A stretch of 6,420 nt of DNA from Sphingobacteriales bacterium. GTDB taxonomy: Bacteria > Bacteroidota > Bacteroidia > Chitinophagales > Chitinophagaceae. Every line of letters begins with the position of its first letter. The stretch's first letter is position 1. Shown one piece after another: positions 1 to 5,255 of this stretch. The notes under the pieces are model-generated. The model was not told where the DNA came from and ran no database searches. It saw nothing but the letters and a program-made list of their open reading frames with translations. The stretch is from assembly GCA_024640385.1 (NCBI GenBank), contig JAHEFC010000020.1:12046-18465 (forward strand), read 5' to 3'. Position numbers and translations under genes: made by a program.

Positions 1-385
1 CAAAATCATTGATACCAAAAACCAGATTTCTTTCTGCAGATGCGAATACACCGAAATTAGCCCAATGCATATCGCCGCAAGCCTGAACTTCTATGCCGCT
101 CAAATGTGATTGTGCAGCGAGGTCTGCAGACATGATGCCGGCATTTCCACGATAAAATGCGAAAGGCGATGTGAGCATCCTGGCGTGACGAATAGGCACC
201 AACTCAGGCAGCCTGGTTTTAGCCTGTGCTTCCAGAATAGATACAGGATCTTTCCTGTTGGCTGGTTTCTTATATACCCCAAGGGAAATGCGGCGACATT
301 TCGATCTCAATTTTTTGCCTGCTTCCAAACGCTGTTCTATCGAAGGTTTTTCAGCCTCGAAATGTTGAATTAACTTCTGCGCCAT
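1..385 (-). CDS. DUF2252 family protein, N-terminal 128 residues (gene runs off the left edge)
   Basis: The reading frame opens at an ATG (385-383) and stays open to the window edge, giving 128 residues with no stop, so only the N-terminal part is visible. Residues 66-90 include RHARMLTSPFAFYRGN, and residues 100-128 include QACGDMHWANFGVFAS and then LVFGINDF. These are the hallmark blocks of the DUF2252 family as I know it (R-x-x-RM-x-x-SPF-x-FYRG, GDxHxxNFG, INDFDE). Members are usually around 400-470 residues and have no settled function. The GDxHxxN followed by a DF motif resembles the catalytic and metal-binding loops of aminoglycoside-phosphotransferase-like kinases; that is inference. 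There is no signal peptide, and residues 10-45 are rich in Lys, Arg and Glu, so it is probably cytosolic. It is transcribed in the same direction as odhAB but separated from it by a terminator, so it is probably an independent unit. No Shine-Dalgarno sequence is seen; the start is preceded by an A/T-rich stretch. Confidence 0.85.
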   Translation of the reverse strand, partial: MAQKLIQHFEAEKPSIEQRLEAGKKLRSKCRRISLGVYKKPANRKDPVSILEAQAKTRLPELVPIRHARMLTSPFAFYRGNAGIMSADLAAQSHLSGIEVQACGDMHWANFGVFASAERNLVFGINDF

Positions 386-443
386 AAAATATTTTTTAAA
401 GTTGGTATCCTATTAAAGGTATTGATAATTCGTAAGCAATTAC

Positions 444-461
444 CCGTTTAACGGTTAACCG
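444..461. promoter_or_regulatory. Overlapping palindromes upstream of the DUF2252 gene, possible operator
   Basis: Two palindromes overlap here: CCGTT-T-AACGG (444-454, broken only at the central base) and CGGTTAACCG (452-461, perfect). They lie about 60-75 bases upstream of the DUF2252 start and just beyond the odhB terminator. Closer to the gene, the minus strand has TACCTTTA (421-414), which is one base off the TAnnTTTG promoter box. A TTG is found upstream of it, but only 15 bases away, short of the usual 19-21. The dyad could bind a dimeric regulator of the DUF2252 gene. This is inference from symmetry alone. Confidence 0.3.
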
Positions 462-476
462 AAAATGGCCCAAATT

Positions 477-509
477 AAAAAAGCCAGTTAGTAAATAACT
501 GGCTTTTTT
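477..509 (-). terminator. Intrinsic terminator of the odhAB operon
   Basis: A perfect inverted repeat pairs AAAAAAGCCAGTTA (477-490) with its complement (496-509) around a 5-base loop (491-495). Read on the minus strand, the GC-containing stem ends in a run of six T. It starts 22 bases past the odhB stop codon, where a terminator is expected. Its flanking A and T runs make it symmetric, so it could also stop plus-strand transcription. No plus-strand gene precedes it here. Confidence 0.9.
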
Positions 510-531
510 CTTATTTGCAGAATGACATTAA

Positions 532-1755
532 TCATAGTTCCAACAAAGCTTTGACAGGGTCTTTGCCGAACAGGAGCAGCTCCGGATTTTCAAGCAATTC
601 TTTCACCCTTACCAGGAATCCAACGCTTTCACGACCATCAATGATCCGATGGTCATAACTCAGCGCCAGGTACATCATGGGCCTGATAACAACCTGGCCG
701 TTCAAGGCGATGGGTCTTTCCTCGATCTTATGCATGCCCAGGATGGCAGACTGAGGAATATTGATAATGGGCGTACTTAGCAGGGATCCGAATACACCAC
801 CATTGGTGATGGTAAATGTGCCACCCTGCATTTCCTCCAGGGCAAGTTTGTTATCCCTGGCCTTACCCGCCAGTTCAACTACCTTCTTTTCAATTTCGGC
901 CATGCTAAGACTTTCCGCGTTCCTGATCACAGGCACCACAAGACCTTTGGGAGCGGATACTGCGATGGAAATGTCACAATAATCGTGAAAGAGCAGTTCT
1001 TCACCGTCAATATATGCGTTCACTGAGGGCCACTCCTGTAGTGCAAACGTGCAGGCTTTTGTAAAGAAACTCATGAAACCCAGGCCTACACCATGGATCT
1101 CCTTGAATTTGTCTTTATACTTTGCCCTCAATTCCATGATCCTACTCATGTCCACTTCATTGAAGGTGGTGAGCATGGCCGTAGAATTCTTGGCTTCCAC
1201 CAGTCTGCGGGAAACGGTTCTGCGCAAGTTACTCATCTTCTCCCTTTTCTCATTTCGGGAAAAAGCTTCAACACCAGGCTTGCGGCCGGGATTTGAAAGG
1301 GCATCAAGCACATCATTCTTCAAAATCCTGCCCCCTGTTCCTGAAGGAGTGATGGATTTCACATCAAGTTTTTTGTCTGCCAGTATAGCTGCCGCAACCG
1401 GCGATGCTTTAACGTCAGTTGCAGGCAATGTTTCTTTAACTGTTGGTTTTTCTGCAACTACCGCAACGGCCTCTTTCACCGCGGGCTTTTCTGCTGCCAC
1501 AGGAGCTTTGGCTGGAGCAGGGGCAGTTTCATCGATCTGACCCACTATATCACCGATCTTAAGTGTGTCACCTTCGCCGGCCGTGGTTTTCAACAGGCCT
1601 GATTTCTCGGCGTTGATCTCGAAAGTTGCTTTTTCACTTTCAAGTTCAGCGATCACCTCGTCCCTTTCCACCCACTCGCCGTCTTTTTTCAGCCATTTCA
1701 CTAACGTGACTTCATTGATCGACTCTCCAACTGTTGGTATCTTAATATCTATCAT
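532..1755 (-). CDS. odhB (sucB): Dihydrolipoyllysine-residue succinyltransferase, E2 of the 2-oxoglutarate dehydrogenase complex
   Basis: This is the 407-residue E2 core enzyme. It takes the succinyl group from E1 onto a swinging lipoyl-lysine and transfers it to CoA, making succinyl-CoA in the TCA cycle (cytosol). Three parts are visible. The lipoyl domain (residues 1-77) carries ESEKATFEI, with Lys42 as the predicted lipoylation site. The peripheral-subunit (E1/E3) binding domain is at about 115-152 ([29 protein letters not shown]). The acyltransferase domain is at about 172-403 and has the catalytic motif [15 protein letters not shown], with His369 and Asp373. An Ala/Pro/Lys/Val-rich linker (78-114) joins the first two domains. 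Length matches the E. coli enzyme (about 405). The pairing with odhA and the [15 protein letters not shown] signature favour the succinyl over the acetyl enzyme. There is one lipoyl domain. The ATG at 1755 places [12 protein letters not shown] at the N-terminus as in the family. No promoter or Shine-Dalgarno sequence is seen in the 69-base gap after odhA, so cotranscription is likely. Confidence 0.97.
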   Translation of the reverse strand: MIDIKIPTVGESINEVTLVKWLKKDGEWVERDEVIAELESEKATFEINAEKSGLLKTTAGEGDTLKIGDIVGQIDETAPAPAKAPVAAEKPAVKEAVAVVAEKPTVKETLPATDVKASPVAAAILADKKLDVKSITPSGTGGRILKNDVLDALSNPGRKPGVEAFSRNEKREKMSNLRRTVSRRLVEAKNSTAMLTTFNEVDMSRIMELRAKYKDKFKEIHGVGLGFMSFFTKACTFALQEWPSVNAYIDGEELLFHDYCDISIAVSAPKGLVVPVIRNAESLSMAEIEKKVVELAGKARDNKLALEEMQGGTFTITNGGVFGSLLSTPIINIPQSAILGMHKIEERPIALNGQVVIRPMMYLALSYDHRIIDGRESVGFLVRVKELLENPELLLFGKDPVKALLEL

Positions 1756-1768
1756 GATTCATGATGAA

Positions 1769-1821
1769 TTAAAAAGTAAAAAGTTTAAATTAAAAATCCC
1801 TTTTCTACTTTTTACTTTTAA
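1769..1821. other. A/T-rich inverted repeat between odhA and odhB
   Basis: The left arm TTAAAAAGTAAAAAG (1769-1783) pairs with CTTTTTACTTTTAA (1808-1821), giving 12 continuous base pairs plus two more past a one-base bulge, around a 24-base loop. It fills most of the 69-base gap between the odhA stop (1825) and the odhB start (1755). On the minus strand the second arm is not followed by a T run and the stem has only two GC pairs, so it is a poor terminator. It could act as an RNA processing or stability element that sets the E1:E2 ratio, or it may be a dispersed repeat. Function is unproven. Confidence 0.45.
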
Positions 1822-1824
1822 TTT

Positions 1825-4611
1825 TTAAATTTCAAATGCTGTTTCTATAATTTCCTGCTGCTCTTGTGCATGAACCTTCGAATGTCCTGTTGCAGCAGCT
1901 GCACTCGGCTGCCGGCCGATCATGCCATAATTGATCGTTTTCAGATTCATTTGCAGATAGGAAGCTGCGCCCATGTTCAATGGCTCTTCCTGCACCCAGA
2001 ACCAGGTCGCTTTGCTGTACTTGTCGTACAACTCTTCCAGTTGCCTGGCCGGCAATGGATAGAGTTGTTCCATCCTCACTATGGCTACCCCTTTAACATT
2101 GTTCTTCTGACGGTACTCTGCAAGATCATAATAGATCTTACCTGAACAGAACAATACTTTATTGACCTCATTGGGATCTACAGCGGATACATCGTCCATC
2201 ACTTCCCTGAAATATCCCTTTGTAAAATCTGATTTGACTGAGTATGTACCCGGATGCCTGAGAATTGCCTTAGGTGAAAAATTGATCAATGGTTTCCTGA
2301 AAGGCCATGCCAGCTGCCTTCTCAACAGGTGGAACAGATTGGCCGCGGTGGTGACATTGGCCACTATCATATTGAGCTCAGCACAGAGCTGAAGAAACCT
2401 TTCAATCCTCGCACTGCTGTGTTCAGGACCCTGGCCTTCATAGCCATGGGGTAAGAGCATGACCACGCCATTCATCCTGTTCCATTTCTGTTCCGCACTG
2501 GCGATGAACTGGTCGATGATGGTTTGGGCTCCATTGCTGAAATCACCGAATTGGGCCTCCCATAATACCAGCGTGTTCGGGTTTGCTAACGAGTATCCAT
2601 ACTCGAAACCCAGTACGCCATATTCACTCAATAATGAATTATAGATCCTGAACTGGCCTTTGGCGCCTGGAATATTGCTGAGCCTGCTGTAAGCCACATC
2701 AGTATTTTCGTCGCGCAGAACAGCATGGCGGTGTGAGAACGTGCCTCTTTTCACATCCTGCCCGCTCATCCTCACATCTTTTCCGTCGAGCAGCAGGGTG
2801 CCATATGCCAACAGTTCGGCCGTGGCCCAGTCCACCTTATTCTCTTCTTTAAAAAGCTTTAATTTATCCTGAAGCAGCTTCTCCACTTTCCGCAGCGGCT
2901 TGAAATCCGCGGGCCAGGTCATCAGGCTGTCAAAAACTGAATCAAAGGTCAGTTCACTTACGGCCGTATCAAAGTGTTTTTCAAAATCTTCTTCAGTAGC
3001 CCTCCTCAGGCTTTTCCATGCCAGCTCCGGCGCCTGGTAATGATATGGAAGGGGATTCTGCTTTACTTCATCCAGCCTTTCCTGGAGATCGGCCCAGAAT
3101 TTTTTCTCCATATCCCTGGCAAGATCTTTTGCATCGGGTTCTCCGTTCTCCAGCAGGAAATTGGTGTACACTTCCCTTGGATTGGCGTGCTTTTCGATCA
3201 GTTCATATAAATGCGGCTGGGTGAACTTGGGGTCGTCTCCTTCATTATGACCATGCCTGCGATAGCAAACCATATCGATGAATACATCTGAATTGAATTG
3301 CTGGCGGTAACGCGTTGCAATTTCAACACACCTGATCACCGCTTCTGGGTCGTCGCCATTTACATGCATCACGGGGGCCTGGACCATAGCGGCAAGTGAA
3401 GTGCAGTAGTCAGAAGAACGGGCATCGTCAAAATCAGTAGTGAACCCGATCTGGTTGTTGATCACAAAATGTATGGTGCCTCCAGTATAAAACCCTTCCA
3501 GTTTGCTCATCTGCAACACTTCATACACAATACCCTGGCCGGCCACGGAAGCATCGCCATGGATCAGTATGGGAAGGATCTCGTCGTAATTACTTTCATA
3601 CATCACATCTGCCTTTGCCCTTGCGAAACCAACTACAACTGGGTCAACTGCTTCCAGGTGCGAAGGGTTGGGCATCAGTTTCAGGTGCACGGTTTTATTA
3701 TCGGGAGTCTGCAATTCTGATCCATAGCCCATGTGGTATTTCACGTCACCGCTGCCCATGGTCTGATCCGGTATAGCTGTTCCTTCAAATTCGCTGAATA
3801 TCTGCTGGTAGGTTTTACCCATGATGTTAGCCAACACGTTCAGTCTGCCACGGTGAGCCATCCCGATCACCACTTCTTTCACACCCAGGCTGGCCGATGT
3901 ATTGATGATGGCGTCCAGGGCCGGAATAGTAGTTTCACCTCCTTCGAGTGAAAACCTTTTCTGACCTACATATTTTGTATGAAGGAATTTTTCAAAGATG
4001 ACTCCCTCATTCAGTTTCTCCAGTATCCTTTTCTTTTTATCGAGAGAGATCGGTTCAAGAAATTTCTTCTCCATTTCCTGCGTTAGGAAATCTACTTTCT
4101 GCTGGTCAGAGATATACTTGAATTCAATCCCCACGTGACCTGCATAGCAGCGCTTGAGATGGTCGAGTATATTTTTCAGCGAGGTTTTTCCAAGCCCGAT
4201 CAGGTTGCCGGCATAGAACTCTTTGTTCAGGTCATCTTCTACCAGATTGAAGAAAGAAAGGTTCAGGTTTGCTCCCCTGTCTTTTCGCTTACGGATGGGA
4301 TTAGTATCAGCGATCAGATGACCCTTGTTACGGTACCCGAGGATCAGGCGATAGGCTCCCAATTCCTTGGCCAGGTCCATACCGGCCGCGGCTGTTGGCT
4401 CTGCGGCAGTAATAGCAGCAGCTGAACCGTTGACAACTGAGCCCGCACCATCAGGGGCAGGTGCTTTGATCCCATGAGAAACGGCAAAGTCAAAACCTTC
4501 AAAAAACTTCCTGAATTCGGGGTCCACAGCTTCAGGATTCCTGACAAAATCCTGGTAAAGGCTCTCAATAAATGAGGGGTGAGAACTGGTTATGAATGAA
4601 AAATCTTTCAT
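1825..4611 (-). CDS. odhA (sucA): 2-oxoglutarate dehydrogenase E1 component (thiamine-diphosphate dependent)
   Basis: This 928-residue E1 subunit decarboxylates 2-oxoglutarate on thiamine diphosphate (ThDP) and succinylates the lipoyl group of E2 (TCA cycle, cytosol). The E. coli protein is 933 residues. The N-terminal E2-binding helix region (SFIESLYQDFVRNPEAVDPE, about 12-31) is followed by an Ala/Gly-rich linker (about 48-78). The ThDP-binding half has MAHRGRLNVL (251-260), MPNPSHLEAVDP (313-324), GDAS (352-355), NNQIGFTT (385-392) and RRHGHNEGDDP (451-461). The pyrimidine-binding half has GTFSHRHAVL (623-632), LWEAQFGDFSNGAQ (683-696) and HGYEGQGPEHSSAR (722-735). The C-terminal domain runs from about 775 to the end. 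All the active-site motifs I could check are intact. I chose ATG 4611 (MKDFSFITSSHPSF), which matches the N-terminus usual in Bacteroidota as I recall it. An in-frame TTG at 4620 would add three residues, but it overlaps the candidate promoter -7 box. This is the first gene of the operon; odhB follows 69 bases on. Confidence 0.97.
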   Translation of the reverse strand: MKDFSFITSSHPSFIESLYQDFVRNPEAVDPEFRKFFEGFDFAVSHGIKAPAPDGAGSVVNGSAAAITAAEPTAAAGMDLAKELGAYRLILGYRNKGHLIADTNPIRKRKDRGANLNLSFFNLVEDDLNKEFYAGNLIGLGKTSLKNILDHLKRCYAGHVGIEFKYISDQQKVDFLTQEMEKKFLEPISLDKKKRILEKLNEGVIFEKFLHTKYVGQKRFSLEGGETTIPALDAIINTSASLGVKEVVIGMAHRGRLNVLANIMGKTYQQIFSEFEGTAIPDQTMGSGDVKYHMGYGSELQTPDNKTVHLKLMPNPSHLEAVDPVVVGFARAKADVMYESNYDEILPILIHGDASVAGQGIVYEVLQMSKLEGFYTGGTIHFVINNQIGFTTDFDDARSSDYCTSLAAMVQAPVMHVNGDDPEAVIRCVEIATRYRQQFNSDVFIDMVCYRRHGHNEGDDPKFTQPHLYELIEKHANPREVYTNFLLENGEPDAKDLARDMEKKFWADLQERLDEVKQNPLPYHYQAPELAWKSLRRATEEDFEKHFDTAVSELTFDSVFDSLMTWPADFKPLRKVEKLLQDKLKLFKEENKVDWATAELLAYGTLLLDGKDVRMSGQDVKRGTFSHRHAVLRDENTDVAYSRLSNIPGAKGQFRIYNSLLSEYGVLGFEYGYSLANPNTLVLWEAQFGDFSNGAQTIIDQFIASAEQKWNRMNGVVMLLPHGYEGQGPEHSSARIERFLQLCAELNMIVANVTTAANLFHLLRRQLAWPFRKPLINFSPKAILRHPGTYSVKSDFTKGYFREVMDDVSAVDPNEVNKVLFCSGKIYYDLAEYRQKNNVKGVAIVRMEQLYPLPARQLEELYDKYSKATWFWVQEEPLNMGAASYLQMNLKTINYGMIGRQPSAAAATGHSKVHAQEQQEIIETAFEI

Positions 4612-4617
4612 GGCCTG

Positions 4618-4650
4618 CAAATATCGTTAGAAACAGTCCAATTTGTCAAA
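4618..4650 (-). promoter_or_regulatory. Candidate odhAB promoter (Bacteroidota type), close to the start codon
   Basis: On the minus strand, TTTG (4650-4647) is followed after 21 bases by GATATTTG (4625-4618). The second box matches TAnnTTTG at every constrained position but the first, and the spacing fits the Bacteroidota sigma consensus. Only 6 bases separate the box from ATG 4611, so the transcript would have almost no leader. A second promoter further upstream cannot be excluded. Confidence 0.45.
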
Positions 4651-4671
4651 ATTCATGAGGTTTTAGAATTT

Positions 4672-4780
4672 CAGGTTGCAGGTTCCAGGTTGCAGGTTCC
4701 AGGTTGCAGGTTACAGGTTGCGGGTTGCAGGTTGCAGGTTGCGGGTAGCGGGTAGCGGGTAGCGGGTAGCGGGTAGCGGG
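4672..4780. repeat. Heptamer tandem array, 15 full units plus a partial unit
   Basis: Fifteen 7-base units run without a gap from 4672 to 4776, followed by CGGG (4777-4780). The left part (4672-4699) alternates CAGGTTG and CAGGTTC, a 14-base higher-order unit. The middle (4700-4741) mixes CAGGTTG, CAGGTTA and CGGGTTG. The right part (4742-4776) is five identical CGGGTAG units. The array lies between the divergent odhA and rpsT genes and is outside any coding region. Its right part has regularly spaced GGG runs (4743, 4750, 4757, 4764, 4771, 4778; another at 4722) that fit a G-quadruplex motif with 4-base loops on the plus strand. The 7-base period does not preserve a reading frame, in line with a non-coding slippage-prone repeat. 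Confidence 0.95.
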
Positions 4781-4786
4781 CTATCT

Positions 4787-4807
4787 GCCTTCAGCCTTTA
4801 GCCTTCA
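4787..4807. repeat. Second short heptamer repeat, three units
   Basis: Three 7-base units, GCCTTCA, GCCTTTA and GCCTTCA, lie six bases beyond the larger array. They share its 7-base period but not its sequence. The remainder of this intergenic stretch up to the rpsT promoter is T-rich with no other structure that I can see. Confidence 0.8.
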
Positions 4808-4847
4808 CCTGATGATTTTCCCCAAAACGAGTTTTTTTCCTTTTTAC

Positions 4848-4878
4848 TTTTCAGTTTTGATTTTTTCCCCTACCTTTG
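4848..4878 (+). promoter_or_regulatory. rpsT promoter (Bacteroidota type)
   Basis: TACCTTTG (4871-4878) matches the TAnnTTTG -7 box at every constrained position. A TTTT (4848-4851), three of four bases of the TTTG -33 box, sits 19 bases upstream. Transcription would start around 4882-4886, giving a leader of about 20-24 bases before ATG 4906. The leader has no Shine-Dalgarno sequence and ends in A/T-rich bases, as is common in this phylum. Confidence 0.65.
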
Positions 4879-4905
4879 CCGTCCTAATTTCAAGTCAGTA
4901 TAATT

Positions 4906-5154
4906 ATGGCAAATCACCAGGCAACGAAAAAAGATGTGCGTCAGGCCAGCAAACGCAGGGACAGCAACCGTTATTACGGTAAAACTACACGTAACGCTAT
5001 CAGGGACCTGAAAGCCCTGAAGGGCAAGGATGCTGTTGAAGCTTTTCCGGATGTGGTAAGCAAGATCGACAAACTGGTAAAAAGAGGCGTTATCCATAAG
5101 AATAAAGCCAGCAACCTGAAAAGCAAGCTGAGCAAGGTGGTAAAAGCTGCTTAA
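4906..5154 (+). CDS. rpsT: 30S ribosomal protein S20
   Basis: This 82-residue, strongly basic protein is the small-subunit protein S20, which binds 16S rRNA early in 30S assembly. The N-terminus MANHQATKKDVRQASKRR matches the family's MANxxSAxKRxRQxxKRR pattern. The C-terminal half (KIDKLVKRGVIHKNKASNLK, about 52-71) contains the conserved GxIHKNxAxRxKS-type segment, here GVIHKNKASNLKSKL. Length is close to the usual 84-88. Lys and Arg are spread along long predicted helices, as expected. It is a single-gene unit with its own promoter (4871-4878 box) and a terminator starting 23 bases after the stop. It is divergent from odhA and functionally unrelated to it. The ATG at 4906 is the only sensible start. 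Confidence 0.97.
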   Translation: MANHQATKKDVRQASKRRDSNRYYGKTTRNAIRDLKALKGKDAVEAFPDVVSKIDKLVKRGVIHKNKASNLKSKLSKVVKAA

Positions 5155-5177
5155 TAATCAACAACTTACACAAATAT

Positions 5178-5207
5178 AGCCCTCCCCAACCGGGAGGGCT
5201 TTTTTTT
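5178..5207 (+). terminator. Intrinsic terminator of rpsT
   Basis: A perfect 9-base-pair GC-rich stem pairs AGCCCTCCC (5178-5186) with GGGAGGGCT (5192-5200) around the loop CAACC. An unbroken T run follows (5200-5207). This is a textbook strong terminator just past the rpsT stop. Its T run also supplies the TTT of a possible -33 box for the next gene. Confidence 0.95.
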
Positions 5208-5237
5208 GCCATTTTCCCAGCCAAAACATTAGTTTAG
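5205..5237 (+). promoter_or_regulatory. Candidate promoter of the MORN/TonB_C gene, overlapping the rpsT terminator
   Basis: TTTG (5205-5208) is followed after 21 bases by TAGTTTAG (5230-5237), which matches TAnnTTTG at all but one constrained position. Spacing agrees with the Bacteroidota consensus and equals that of the odhA candidate. Transcription would begin around 5241-5245, leaving a leader of 10-15 bases before ATG 5256. Confidence 0.45.
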
Positions 5238-5255
5238 GGTTCGTAAACCTCCTGC

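Noticed and set aside
386..531. Small gene in the gap between odhB and the DUF2252 gene
   Set aside because: No open frame with coding character was seen; the gap is accounted for by the terminator, the palindromes and A/T-rich leader sequence.
1049..1540. 163-residue open frame on the plus strand
   Set aside because: It lies wholly antisense to odhB, whose domains and motifs are unambiguous, and its own sequence shows no recognisable domain; it is a mirror of the odhB coding frame.
4344..4568. 74-residue minus-strand frame within the odhA N-terminal coding region
   Set aside because: It is the same strand in another frame, inside the Ala-rich linker region of odhA; OdhA is continuous through here, so no frameshift or separate gene is needed.
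4612..4620. In-frame TTG start that would add three residues (MQA) to OdhA
   Set aside because: Rare start codon, inside the candidate -7 promoter box, and the ATG at 4611 gives the N-terminus expected for the family.
4672..4807. CRISPR array
   Set aside because: Repeat units are 7 bases with no spacers, and no cas genes are nearby; it is a simple tandem repeat.
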